Source: Ignavibacterium sp. (GTDB lineage Bacteria > Bacteroidota > Ignavibacteria > Ignavibacteriales > Ignavibacteriaceae). Taken from it: a stretch of 51,220 bases of DNA. A program made the translations under genes and the position numbers. Position 1 is the stretch's first letter; each line of letters begins with the position of its first letter. Below are positions 8,393 through 16,739 of this stretch, piece by piece. A model generated the notes under the pieces. It was given only the letters and a program-made list of their open reading frames with translations, did not search any database and was not told where the DNA came from. The stretch lies in the NCBI GenBank assembly GCA_025056745.1, contig JANWVQ010000102.1:1-51220 (forward strand), written 5' to 3'.

Positions 8393-10435
8393 ATGAAATC
8401 AATTTTCATATTCGTTCTTTTCACAACCTTAGCCTTTCCTCAAGTTAATTTAGATGAAATCTTCAAGAACAAATCGGAAATTTATTTCCAATTCTCAATC
8501 TCAAGTTTTGATGAGTTGAAAATGCTCAATCAAATCATTTCAATTGACAATATTAAAATGAATACTGTTTTCGCTTATGCTAACAAAGATGAATTTAGAG
8601 AATTCCTAAAGTTTAATAAAGAATTTCAAGTCCTACCAAATCCATCTTCATTATATCAAGCCGATATGAGTAATTCATTAGAGCAGATAACTCAATGGAA
8701 TGTATATCCAACTTATGACGCTTATGTAACAATGATGTATAATTTTCAAACTAACTATCCAAATATTTGTAGGATAGTAGATGCAGGGACAACAGTTCAA
8801 GGTCGAAAAATTCTCTTTGCAAAAATCTCTGACAATGTTGATCAGAGAGAAGCAGAACCACAGTTTATGTATACTTCAACAATGCACGGAGATGAGACGA
8901 CAGGATATGTTCTTATGTTAAGATTGATTGATTCTTTGCTTTCGTCATACGGCAATAATTCAAGAATAACTAATCTTGTGAACAATGCAGAAATTTGGAT
9001 TAATCCTCTTGCTAATCCTGATGGGACATATCGCTCTGGAAACAACACTGTAAATGGTGCTACAAGATATAATGCCAATAACATTGATCTTAACAGAAAT
9101 TTCCCCGATCCAGTTAATGGTATAAACTCTAATCAACAAATTGAGACTTCAAGATTCAGAACTATTCAAGAAGCAAATAATTTTAGTCTCATTGCAAATA
9201 TTCACGGAGGAGCAGAAGTAATAAACTATCCTTGGGATCGATGGTCAAATGTTGGCTCAGGTTCTAAGATTCACGCTGACCAAACCTGGTATCAATACAT
9301 AAGTAGATTATATGCGGATACAGCTCAATTTTATTCACCAAGTGGATATATGACATATCTAAATAATGGTATAACGAATGGTGGTGCTTGGTATGTGATA
9401 ACTGGTGGAAGACAAGATTATACCAATTGGTACAGACACGGTAGAGAAGTAACAATTGAGATCTCTAATACAAAACTTCCTTCGGCTTCATTACTACCAT
9501 CGTTTTGGGAATATAATAAAAGATCTTTCCTAAATTACATCGAGCATATTTTCTATGGCTTTAAAGGAATAGTTACGGATACAATGGGAAATCCAATTCG
9601 AGCTAAGGTTACTTTAATTGGTTTCGATTACGACAGTTCTGAAGTTTATTCAGATGCTACAACTGGTTTTTATAATAGAATGGTTCAACCAGGGAATTAT
9701 AGATTAAAATTTCAGGCTCAAGGTTATTATGATTTTATAACTGATTTTTATCAGATAAGCAATTACACATCCTCAATAACAGTTAATGCTCGAATGGTTC
9801 CAATTATGATACCTGTTGAACTTTCACATTTTTCTGCTGAAATAAATAACTATCAAGTTGAATTAAAATGGACAACTGCTACAGAATTAAACAATAAAGG
9901 ATTTGAAATACAAAGATGTTCAATATCGAAAAATGAAAATTGTTCCTGGGAATCAATTGGTTTTGTTTATGGTAATGGTACGACAACAGAACCGGTCGAT
10001 TATCATTTCACAGACAAGAACATTTCAAATGGTATATATAAATATCGCTTGAAACAAATTGATTTTAACGGAGAAGTTAATTTCTCCGATGAAATTGAGC
10101 TGAATGTTGAAATACCAAATCTTTTTGTTCTAAATCAAAACTATCCAAATCCGTTTGGAAAAAATATATCAAATGATAATCGAAGCACAAAAATAAGTTG
10201 GTCCTCATCAGTTGATGACTGGCTAACTTTGAAAGTGTATGATGTTTTAGGAAGAGAAGTTGTAACTCTAGTTAATGAATTCAAAAAGGCTGGTTACTAT
10301 GAAGTAGAGTTTAATCCGGATAATATTCAAACAAATATTTTAAGCAATAATAAAAATTTATCAAGTGGAATTTATTTCTATAAAATACAAGTTGGAAATT
10401 TTTCTGATACAAAGAAAATGATATTCATCAGATAG
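8393..10435 (+). CDS. Secreted M14 zinc carboxypeptidase with T9SS C-terminal domain
   Basis: Secreted metallopeptidase that should remove C-terminal residues from peptides outside the cell. The signal peptide is at 1-16, followed by a short pro-region to about 100. The M14 domain (about 105-385) has zinc ligands H165 and E168 (MHGDE), NPLANPDG, DLNRNFPD with the substrate Arg, zinc ligand H271 (NIHGGAEV), and the catalytic Glu in HGREVTIEIS (E356). A carboxypeptidase regulatory-like beta domain follows at about 388-470. Then comes a PVELSHF linker module and the sorting tail (about 580-680) with NQNYPNPF and LSSGIYFYKI. The layout resembles carboxypeptidase D/T enzymes. Gene stands alone, 93 bases after the previous stop, with a separate promoter likely. 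Complete, no missing catalytic residue. Confidence 0.92.
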   Translation: MKSIFIFVLFTTLAFPQVNLDEIFKNKSEIYFQFSISSFDELKMLNQIISIDNIKMNTVFAYANKDEFREFLKFNKEFQVLPNPSSLYQADMSNSLEQITQWNVYPTYDAYVTMMYNFQTNYPNICRIVDAGTTVQGRKILFAKISDNVDQREAEPQFMYTSTMHGDETTGYVLMLRLIDSLLSSYGNNSRITNLVNNAEIWINPLANPDGTYRSGNNTVNGATRYNANNIDLNRNFPDPVNGINSNQQIETSRFRTIQEANNFSLIANIHGGAEVINYPWDRWSNVGSGSKIHADQTWYQYISRLYADTAQFYSPSGYMTYLNNGITNGGAWYVITGGRQDYTNWYRHGREVTIEISNTKLPSASLLPSFWEYNKRSFLNYIEHIFYGFKGIVTDTMGNPIRAKVTLIGFDYDSSEVYSDATTGFYNRMVQPGNYRLKFQAQGYYDFITDFYQISNYTSSITVNARMVPIMIPVELSHFSAEINNYQVELKWTTATELNNKGFEIQRCSISKNENCSWESIGFVYGNGTTTEPVDYHFTDKNISNGIYKYRLKQIDFNGEVNFSDEIELNVEIPNLFVLNQNYPNPFGKNISNDNRSTKISWSSSVDDWLTLKVYDVLGREVVTLVNEFKKAGYYEVEFNPDNIQTNILSNNKNLSSGIYFYKIQVGNFSDTKKMIFIR

Positions 10436-10582
10436 CCAAACAAATTTTGTTTTCATTTATATTTAATTAAAGATTTTTTGAATGATATTGTTAATTGGAA
10501 GGATATCATAGTTTTTTGATAAAATATTCTTCAAAATTTTATTAATTACTTTTATTTCTCTAATTAAAGAAAATTGAATTTT

Positions 10583-11146
10583 ATGTTCGAATTCTTATAC
10601 AATATTGATTTGACAATATTCTACTTTTTTAATCACACCTTATCTAGTCCATTTTTAGATAAATTTTTTTCCTTCATAACCAGTGTTAATAATTGGACAA
10701 TTGCTTATGTGATTTTACTTTCTTTGACTTGGACTTATGGAGGAAAACGTGGGAAAATAGCTATTGTTATAGTTATAGTTATGATAACATTCACTGACCA
10801 ATTAGGCCATAAATTATTAAAAGAATTCTTTGCTCGACAAAGGCCTTGTAACGTTTTAGATAATGTATTAACTCCCACAGGTTGCTCAGGAACTTATTCT
10901 TTTCCATCCAATCACGCATTGAATAATTTTGCCGCTGCATCTTTTTTCTCGTTTCTATTTCCTCAATTTATTAAACCATTATTTATTGTTGCTTCTTTAG
11001 TTGCTATATCAAGGATTTATTTGGGTCTACATTTTCCATCTGATATTATTGCAGGTGCTATTTTAGGTGTTATCTTTGGATATATTTTTTCTGAACTAGT
11101 TATGTTTATTGAAAATAATTTTTTAAGAAATAGAGATAACAAATGA
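10583..11146 (+). CDS. PAP2 family membrane phosphatase
   Basis: Integral-membrane acid phosphatase of the PAP2 superfamily, which removes phosphate from lipid phosphates such as phosphatidic acid, phosphatidylglycerol phosphate or undecaprenyl pyrophosphate; the substrate cannot be read from sequence. About 187 residues with five or six membrane helices. The three signature motifs are present: KEFFARQRP (K80, R87-P88), SFPSNHA (H111) and SRIYLGLHFPSD (R144, H150). The second motif has Asn where Gly is usual (PSNH for PSGH), a tolerated variant. The ATG at 10583 is chosen; an in-frame TTG at 10574 would add three residues. Its stop overlaps the next ATG by four bases (ATGA), so it is coupled to the DUF3298-type gene. 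Confidence 0.88.
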   Translation: MFEFLYNIDLTIFYFFNHTLSSPFLDKFFSFITSVNNWTIAYVILLSLTWTYGGKRGKIAIVIVIVMITFTDQLGHKLLKEFFARQRPCNVLDNVLTPTGCSGTYSFPSNHALNNFAAASFFSFLFPQFIKPLFIVASLVAISRIYLGLHFPSDIIAGAILGVIFGYIFSELVMFIENNFLRNRDNK

Positions 11147-11850
11147 AAAATTTACTTTCTTTAATTTTACTTATAACCACCTATAACTTTGCTTTTCAAC
11201 CTGAAATAGTTCAGAAAGAAATTTATAAATGCACAGAGGATACATCTGTTTATATAAAGATTAATTATCCTCAAATAATTAATCTTGGGAACTTAGAGGT
11301 TCAAAATAAAATAAATGCTTTTCTTGAAAGTGAATTTACAAAAGCTTTGGAATCATACAACGAATTCATCTCAGACCCTGAGTTACTTGAATATTATCCT
11401 GCTGATTGGGTCTTTAGTTTTGAAGTTTCTTTCAGAACTACTTATTTGTCGAACGAACTTTTAAGTATTGTCTTAGATCATATTGAATTTACTGGAGGAG
11501 CACATCATAATTATTTCTCTACTGGTTATAATATAAGATTATCAGATGGGCAACTACTTAAACTCGATGACATAATAAAGCAAAATCAATTTTTTAACCT
11601 TTCATTGTTTTGCGAGGAAGAAATTCTTAAAATATATAATGCAAGCTCATTAGCTGAAGCTGGATTTTTTGATGATGAAATAATTATAACTCCTAATCAA
11701 GATTTTTATGTTAAACCAAATTATTTGGTAATTCAATTTGATCCTTATGAAATTGCACCTTATTCGTTAGGTTCAATTGAAATTGAACTGAGATTTGATA
11801 GATTAAAACTTTTACTCAAACCAGATATACTTTTCATAACAAATGAATAA
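11143..11850 (+). CDS. Exported DUF4163/DUF3298-type protein (RsiV/PdaC-like fold)
   Basis: 235 residues with an N-terminal signal peptide (KNLLSLILLITTYNFAF). The N-terminal half resembles DUF4163 and the C-terminal half DUF3298, marked by GGAHHNYFSTGYNIRLSDG, then LKLDDII, and near the end LVIQFDPYEIAPYSLG. These paired domains occur in RsiV-type anti-sigma sensors and PdaC-type deacetylases, where they can bind muramyl ligands or lysozyme. Here there is no catalytic deacetylase domain and no cytoplasmic segment, so a periplasmic binding role is an inference. The start overlaps the PAP2 stop by four bases and the end overlaps the acetyltransferase start by eight, so the three genes form one transcript. 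Confidence 0.75.
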   Translation: MKNLLSLILLITTYNFAFQPEIVQKEIYKCTEDTSVYIKINYPQIINLGNLEVQNKINAFLESEFTKALESYNEFISDPELLEYYPADWVFSFEVSFRTTYLSNELLSIVLDHIEFTGGAHHNYFSTGYNIRLSDGQLLKLDDIIKQNQFFNLSLFCEEEILKIYNASSLAEAGFFDDEIIITPNQDFYVKPNYLVIQFDPYEIAPYSLGSIEIELRFDRLKLLLKPDILFITNE

Positions 11851-12313
11851 AGAAAACATATTTATAAGAGAAGCTGAAGAAAAAGATATTCCAGAAATAA
11901 TCTCAATGATTAAGGAATTAGCTAAGTATGAAAAACTTCTTCACAAAGTAAAAATTAGTGAAGAGAATGTTAAAAATGTTGCCTTCGGAAATAATAAATT
12001 TGTGGAAATTTTAATTGCAGAATTTCAACAAAAAGTTTGTGGTCAAGTAATTTTTTTCAAAAACTTTTCAACTTTTGTCGGAAAACCCGGATATTATATT
12101 GAAGATTTATATGTGAAACCTGATTATCGTGGAAAAGGAATAGGTAAAACATTATTAAATGAAGTAATAAAAAGAGCAAAAGAAAAAAATTTTGGTAGAG
12201 TTGAATGGGCAGTTTTAGATTGGAACGTTTCAGCCATTGAATTCTATAAAAATCGAGGAGCTTTCCCTTTAAATGAATGGATAATTTTCAGATTAGAAGA
12301 AGATAAATTCTAA
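11843..12313 (+). CDS. GNAT N-acetyltransferase, SSAT/thialysine acetyltransferase-like
   Basis: Cytosolic acetyl-CoA-dependent N-acetyltransferase of 156 residues. The diamine/thialysine acetyltransferase subgroup is suggested by the run FSTFVGKPGYYIEDLYV, the acetyl-CoA loop PDYRGKGIGKTLL (R/Q-x-x-G-x-G/A), RVEWAVLDWN and AIEFYKNRGA followed by EWIIFRL. Members of this subgroup acetylate small amines such as spermidine, N-epsilon-lysine analogues or thialysine; the exact substrate is open. The start overlaps the previous gene by eight bases. Length and motif order are normal for a single-domain enzyme. It ends 74 bases before fabF, which appears to have its own promoter and Shine-Dalgarno. 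Confidence 0.88.
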   Translation: MNKENIFIREAEEKDIPEIISMIKELAKYEKLLHKVKISEENVKNVAFGNNKFVEILIAEFQQKVCGQVIFFKNFSTFVGKPGYYIEDLYVKPDYRGKGIGKTLLNEVIKRAKEKNFGRVEWAVLDWNVSAIEFYKNRGAFPLNEWIIFRLEEDKF

Positions 12314-12346
12314 TAAAACCATAACTCTTACTTTTATTTTTTGTGT

Positions 12347-12354
12347 TATTTTTG
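12347..12354 (+). promoter_or_regulatory. Candidate -7 promoter element of fabF
   Basis: TATTTTTG fits the Bacteroidota -7 consensus TAnnTTTG, 33 bases before the fabF ATG, in the 74-base gap after the acetyltransferase. No convincing -33 TTTG is seen at the expected distance, so this is tentative. Confidence 0.3.
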
Positions 12355-12387
12355 CCAATTAAATATGAAAAAATAAAAGGATAAATT

Positions 12388-13641
12388 ATGAATAATAGAA
12401 GAGTAGTAGTCACAGGAATGGGTGCTTTAACTCCAATTGGATTATCCGTTGAAGAATTTTGGAATGCAATGATGGAAAGTAAAAGTGGGGCAGCACCAAT
12501 AAAATCTTTTGATACTTCAAAGGTCGATACAAAATTTGCCTGCGAGCTTAAAAATTTTGATGTAAGTAAATATTTAGATAAAAAAATTGCAAGAAGATTA
12601 GATCCTTTTGCTCAATACGCTCTAATTTCTGCAAATCAATGTATAGAAGATAGTGGGCTAAAACCTGAAACTCTTACTGAAGAAGAAAAAAATAGAATAG
12701 GAGTCATTTTTGGAAGTGGTATTGGTGGAATTCAAACTTTTTATGAACAATCAGTTATAAACTTTAAAGATGGCCCAGGAAGAATATCTCCATTCTTTAT
12801 CCCAATGTTAATACCCGACATTGCAGCTGGTCATATTTCGATGCAGTATGGTTTTAGAGGACCGAATTATTGCACAGTATCAGCTTGTGCAACAGGTAAT
12901 AATAATTTAATTGACAGTTATTTGTTAATAAAAAATAATCTTGCTGATAGAATGATAGCTGGTGGAAGCGAAGCATCGATTAATGAGATTGGGATCGGTG
13001 GTTTTAATGCAAACAGAGCCTTATCGACAAGAAATGACTCGCCAGAAACTGCAAGTAGACCTTTTGATGCAACAAGAGATGGATTTGTTATGGGTGAAGG
13101 CGCAGGTGCTTTATTGCTTGAAGAGTTGGAGCTTGCAAAAAAACGCGGAGCAAAAATTTATGCAGAAATTGTTGGAGTTGGTTTATCCGCTGATGCACAC
13201 CATATCACTGCACCACATCCTGAGGGTCTTGGTGCAGTTCTAGCTATGGAGATGGCTTTAAAAACTGCGGGTATTCAGCCTGAAGCTATTGATTATATTA
13301 ATATGCACGGTACATCAACTCCACTTGGTGATATTGCTGAAACCAAATCAATTAAAAAAGTGTTTGGTGAACATGCATACAAAATGAATTTATCTGCTAC
13401 TAAAAGTATGACAGGACATTTATTAGGTGCTGCTGGTGCTGTAGAAGCTATAGCCACTATTTTAGCAGTGGTTAACGATCGTATTCCGCCAACTATAAAT
13501 TTCGTTAATCCTGATCCTGAGTGTGATTTGAATTATACTTTCAATAAACCACAGGACAGAGTGGTAAATTATGCATTATCAAACGCTTTTGGTTTTGGTG
13601 GTCACAATACATCCATAATTTTTAAGAAATATACTGAATAG
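12388..13641 (+). CDS. fabF: Beta-ketoacyl-ACP synthase II
   Basis: Elongates acyl-ACP with malonyl-ACP in type II fatty acid synthesis. The 417 residues match FabF in full. The thiolase-fold catalytic triad is C167 in [10 protein letters not shown]307 in [10 protein letters not shown] and H344 in [13 protein letters not shown]. The N-terminus [15 protein letters not shown] and the C-terminal NAFGFGGHN are hallmark sequences. AAAGGAT lies seven bases before the ATG. No acpP or fabG, common neighbours of fabF, is adjacent; the following gene is an unrelated DUF2141 protein that begins within a few bases of the fabF stop. No oddities in sequence. Confidence 0.96.
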   Translation: MNNRRVVVTGMGALTPIGLSVEEFWNAMMESKSGAAPIKSFDTSKVDTKFACELKNFDVSKYLDKKIARRLDPFAQYALISANQCIEDSGLKPETLTEEEKNRIGVIFGSGIGGIQTFYEQSVINFKDGPGRISPFFIPMLIPDIAAGHISMQYGFRGPNYCTVSACATGNNNLIDSYLLIKNNLADRMIAGGSEASINEIGIGGFNANRALSTRNDSPETASRPFDATRDGFVMGEGAGALLLEELELAKKRGAKIYAEIVGVGLSADAHHITAPHPEGLGAVLAMEMALKTAGIQPEAIDYINMHGTSTPLGDIAETKSIKKVFGEHAYKMNLSATKSMTGHLLGAAGAVEAIATILAVVNDRIPPTINFVNPDPECDLNYTFNKPQDRVVNYALSNAFGFGGHNTSIIFKKYTE

Positions 13642-13645
13642 ATTG

Positions 13646-14077
13646 ATGTTAAATAAATTAGTTCTTGTTTTGCTAATTTTCATAAACAATTTTTTATTAG
13701 CAGAGGATAACCAAAGGACAAAGGTTACAATAAGAATAGAAGGATTGAAAAGTAACTCTGGAAATGTTAAGGTTGCTTTATGTAACTCTTTGGAAAATTA
13801 TAAAGATCATAAAGCACCTTTTAAGGGTTTAATTCTTCCAATAAAAAATAATACTGCAGAAGTAACTTTATATGATTTACCGGTTGGATTTTATGCTGTT
13901 AAAGCTTTTCACGATCAAAATGACAATAATAATTTAGACACAAATTTCTTAGGAATACCAATTGAAGATTATGGTTTTTCTAATAATGCCAAAGGAATAA
14001 TAGGGCCGCCGTCTTGGAATAATGCTAAAATATTGATTAACCAAAACTCAAATACCATTGTAATAAAGATAAATTAA
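13646..14077 (+). CDS. Exported DUF2141 protein
   Basis: A 143-residue protein with a signal peptide (NKLVLVLLIFINNFLLA) and a single DUF2141 domain: an immunoglobulin-like beta sandwich recognised by GNVKVALCNS, the LPVGFYAVKAFHDQNDNNNLD run and the terminal IPIEDYGFSNNA. The Asp/Asn-rich loop DQNDNNNLD looks like a calcium-binding loop; that is inference. Function of the family is unknown; exported in many Bacteroidota. The ATG at 13646 is preferred to the in-frame TTG at 13643, which directly follows the fabF stop. Only four bases separate its stop from that of the convergent LolA-like gene. Confidence 0.8.
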   Translation: MLNKLVLVLLIFINNFLLAEDNQRTKVTIRIEGLKSNSGNVKVALCNSLENYKDHKAPFKGLILPIKNNTAEVTLYDLPVGFYAVKAFHDQNDNNNLDTNFLGIPIEDYGFSNNAKGIIGPPSWNNAKILINQNSNTIVIKIN

Positions 14078-14081
14078 AAAA

Positions 14082-14765
14082 TCACTTTGTGTCGTCTTCA
14101 AAAATTTTGTCACTTAGATTTTTGTTTACTTGATAATTTTTGTAGTTGACATATACTTTTCCAACAACAGGTCCATCTCTAAACTTCTTTTTACTTGATT
14201 TTGGAGTTGTGTTAGTGAAAGTTTGTGGTAGATTTAATTTGTCAACATTGAATGAAAAAATCATTTGCTTGGGTAAAGGGTATTTTGAATTTTCATCATA
14301 GAAAAGCTCAATTGTATAAGTTCCTTGAGTTTTTGTTGTGCTCTCAACTTTTCTGATAATTTTGTTTTTATTATCAATCCAAACAGTGCTAAGAATTATG
14401 TTCGTACTTTCATTTATAGGAACAACTTTAATAACTGAAGTTTCAATTCCATTTAATTCTTCTTTCCTTTCAAAAATTGCAGTGTAATTTCCTTTAATGA
14501 TTGATGAAGGTGAAAAGTCAACACCATCTTTTGGTAATAAAGCAAAACCATCTGATTTTAATTTCACTCTATCAGGTTGTTTAAAGTAAAGTTTTGCTTT
14601 TGAATCAGGGACTTTCAAAAATTCAACGTCAACTTTAATTTCAATATCAGCTTCATAATCTCTTACTTGACTGAATCTTTCAATAACATCTCGGACTAGC
14701 TGATTTGGATCAATTGTCTGAGCTTTTAAGTCAATAAATAAAAAGAATAAAATCAGCAAAAGCAT
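14082..14765 (-). CDS. LolA-like periplasmic protein
   Basis: A 227-residue exported protein with a signal peptide (LLLILFFLFIDLKAQ) and a LolA/LppX-like curved beta-sheet fold, suggested by the start 'QLVRDVIERFSQVRDYEADIEI', the pattern LYFKQPDRVKLKS and the alternating strands that follow. Such proteins carry lipids or lipoproteins across the periplasm. It is the third gene of a minus-strand set, 13 bases after an ABC-2 permease that itself overlaps an ABC ATPase, so an envelope-directed export or lipid-handling function is plausible but not shown. It is not the canonical lolA partner by sequence: the similarity is in fold pattern rather than in signature residues. Confidence 0.6.
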   Translation of the reverse strand: MLLLILFFLFIDLKAQTIDPNQLVRDVIERFSQVRDYEADIEIKVDVEFLKVPDSKAKLYFKQPDRVKLKSDGFALLPKDGVDFSPSSIIKGNYTAIFERKEELNGIETSVIKVVPINESTNIILSTVWIDNKNKIIRKVESTTKTQGTYTIELFYDENSKYPLPKQMIFSFNVDKLNLPQTFTNTTPKSSKKKFRDGPVVGKVYVNYKNYQVNKNLSDKIFEDDTK

Positions 14766-14778
14766 ATTACCTCTCTTT

Positions 14779-15618
14779 TTAAGTTAAGATATCTTTCTTG
14801 TTAAATAAAGTTAGGGTTAGAAAAAAGAAAAATAAAATATGTCCAAGGAGGATAAATCCAGATTTAAGTATTTCATTAATGTCCAATGGTTGTTCAAAGA
14901 ATAATCTCCACGACATTATGTGAGTTGTAAAAAGATATGGCTTCAGATTTTGAAAAAAATCAACTTGTATGGCTGATAGAATAATGAAAACTATAATGAT
15001 TGCCATTGTACTGATAATAGGTCCAATCGCATTTTCTACAAGTGAAGAAAAAAGAAAAGCCAAACTGGAAACAGTTGTCATTCCTAAAGTTGCAAAGCCG
15101 TAGGCTAATAAGAATCGCCATAAAACGTCATTGCTTTCGAATATAATCACCATCTGACCATCAATAATTAAAAGCTCACCACTACCAAATATGAAATATC
15201 CAAGAACCAAGCTCAAAAATGCAAGCCATAGAATTAATAAGTTTGTATAAATAAATCCTGCAATGAATTTAACAAGTATTAATTTAGTTCTTGATATTGG
15301 TCTTGTTATAAGTAATCTATAAGTTCCTGATGTTGCTTCGCCTGCGAGTAAATCGCCTGAAACTAAAGTTATTAAAAATGGTATATGGACTGCCAAACTC
15401 GTTAAGATTATATAAGAGATTAGATAAGTATTTAATAGATTTCCAACTAACACAAAAGATTCTTGAATATTTCGAGTCATAAAATCAATTGTGGTCTTTC
15501 CTTCAATCAACATTGCAATGTGAATCAATGGCACTAAGATTCCCAAAGCAATAAATCCGATATAAGTTCTCCACTTTTTGAAAATTTTATATAATTCAAT
15601 TCTTATTAAATCTACCAT
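14779..15618 (-). CDS. ABC-2 type transporter permease
   Basis: Membrane subunit of an ABC exporter, 279 residues with about six hydrophobic helices and the ABC-2 signature around residues 80-110 (ITLVSGDLLAGEATSGTYRL, then LLITRPISRTKLILVK). It resembles NosY/NatB-type permeases. The first codons overlap the last 23 bases of the upstream ATPase gene, so the two proteins are made together and should form the transporter. The substrate is unknown; the downstream LolA-like gene hints at an envelope substrate. No defect visible. Confidence 0.88.
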   Translation of the reverse strand: MVDLIRIELYKIFKKWRTYIGFIALGILVPLIHIAMLIEGKTTIDFMTRNIQESFVLVGNLLNTYLISYIILTSLAVHIPFLITLVSGDLLAGEATSGTYRLLITRPISRTKLILVKFIAGFIYTNLLILWLAFLSLVLGYFIFGSGELLIIDGQMVIIFESNDVLWRFLLAYGFATLGMTTVSSLAFLFSSLVENAIGPIISTMAIIIVFIILSAIQVDFFQNLKPYLFTTHIMSWRLFFEQPLDINEILKSGFILLGHILFFFFLTLTLFNKKDILT

Positions 15619-16540
15619 TATTAGCCTCTTGTGTTATCTTAAGGAAATATTCTTCTAATGATCTTTTTGGAATTATTGAGTTTACCATTATATCATTTTC
15701 AACTAAAAATTTATTTAAGTAAGGAATTTCATTTGCTTCAACATTAAACTCAAATGTGTTATTTATGTGATTTCTCATTGAATCAATCCATCTTGAATCC
15801 TTAATTATATTAAATGCAATCTGACCATCCTCAACCTCAATTGAAACGAATAGTTTATTTTTATTTAATAGTTCTTTCACATAACCTTCAACTTGAGCTC
15901 TACCTTTGTTTATTATTATCATTCTGTTTGCCACCATTTCCACTTCATTGAGAAGATGTGATGAGAGAAAAATTGTTTTCTTCAAATCTTTACTGAGGTA
16001 GATAATTAAATCTCTTATTTCTTTCATACCCATAGGATCAAGACCTGTAGTTGGTTCATCCAAGATGATAAGTTCGGGATCGTGTAATAAAGCTTGAGCT
16101 ATTCCCAATCTCTGTTTCATTCCGTGTGAGAAAGTTTTTACTTTGGAATTATATCTTTCAGCAAGACCAACTAGTTCGAGATTTTTCATTATTAATTTTT
16201 TAGAGACATCTATTCCTGATATTTTTCCTAATATTTCAAGATTCTTATAAGCTGTCAGATAACCGTAAAAGTCAGGCTTCTCGACTATAGAGCCAACATT
16301 TCTTAGGATTGATAATCTGTCTTTCAATAAATCTTTACCAAAAATTTTAATTGTTCCGCTGTCAGGTTTGATGAGAGTCAATAACATCCTAATTGTTGTG
16401 CTTTTCCCAGCTCCATTAGGGCCTAAAAATCCAAAAATGTCTCCTTTGAACACTGTTAGATTAAGCTCATCAACTGCTACTAGGTTATTAAATTTTTTAG
16501 TTAGATTTTTTACTTCAATTACTTTATTTTCCGCAATCAA
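15596..16540 (-). CDS. ABC transporter ATP-binding protein (NatA/CcmA type)
   Basis: Energises the ABC-2 permease that follows it. The 314 residues contain Walker A GPNGAGKS (40-47), a Q-loop region, the signature FSHGMKQR (137-144, a variant of LSGGQ common in this subfamily), Walker B with LIILDEPTTGLDP (158-170) and the switch His in FLSSHLL. A C-terminal extension of about 100 residues is typical of drug/natrium exporter ATPases. The start is TTG at 16540, preceded by AAAGG about eight bases upstream on the minus strand; no ATG occurs before the first beta strand. It is divergent from nrdJ across 199 bases. Confidence 0.92.
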   Translation of the reverse strand: MIAENKVIEVKNLTKKFNNLVAVDELNLTVFKGDIFGFLGPNGAGKSTTIRMLLTLIKPDSGTIKIFGKDLLKDRLSILRNVGSIVEKPDFYGYLTAYKNLEILGKISGIDVSKKLIMKNLELVGLAERYNSKVKTFSHGMKQRLGIAQALLHDPELIILDEPTTGLDPMGMKEIRDLIIYLSKDLKKTIFLSSHLLNEVEMVANRMIIINKGRAQVEGYVKELLNKNKLFVSIEVEDGQIAFNIIKDSRWIDSMRNHINNTFEFNVEANEIPYLNKFLVENDIMVNSIIPKRSLEEYFLKITQEANNGRFNKN

Positions 16541-16631
16541 TTTTGTGACCTTTATTTTTTGATTAAAACAAACATAAAAAACAAATTGTTCTACAATTAA
16601 ATTTTTTTTGATAAAAATCTTTAAAATTTAA

Positions 16632-16663
16632 TTTGTCAGATAAACTGTTATTTTATAGTTTAG
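16632..16663 (+). promoter_or_regulatory. Candidate promoter of nrdJ
   Basis: TTTG at 16632-16635, a 20-base spacer, and TAGTTTAG at 16656-16663, close to the Bacteroidota -33/-7 pair TTTG and TAnnTTTG. It would give a leader of roughly 70 bases before the nrdJ ATG. The same TTTG-N20-TAGTTT arrangement occurs before the giant secreted-protein gene at the other end of the window. Confidence 0.4.
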
Positions 16664-16739
16664 AGCACACAAATAATAAAACTAACTCAACTAAAAACAT
16701 TTATAATAAATTAATTAAACTAAACCTCAGGAGAGATTA

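Noticed and set aside
10434-10455. AAACAAA/TTTGTTT inverted pair just after the M14 peptidase gene
   Set aside because: Only one base separates the arms, so it cannot form a hairpin, and it is purely AT-rich apart from single C/G positions.
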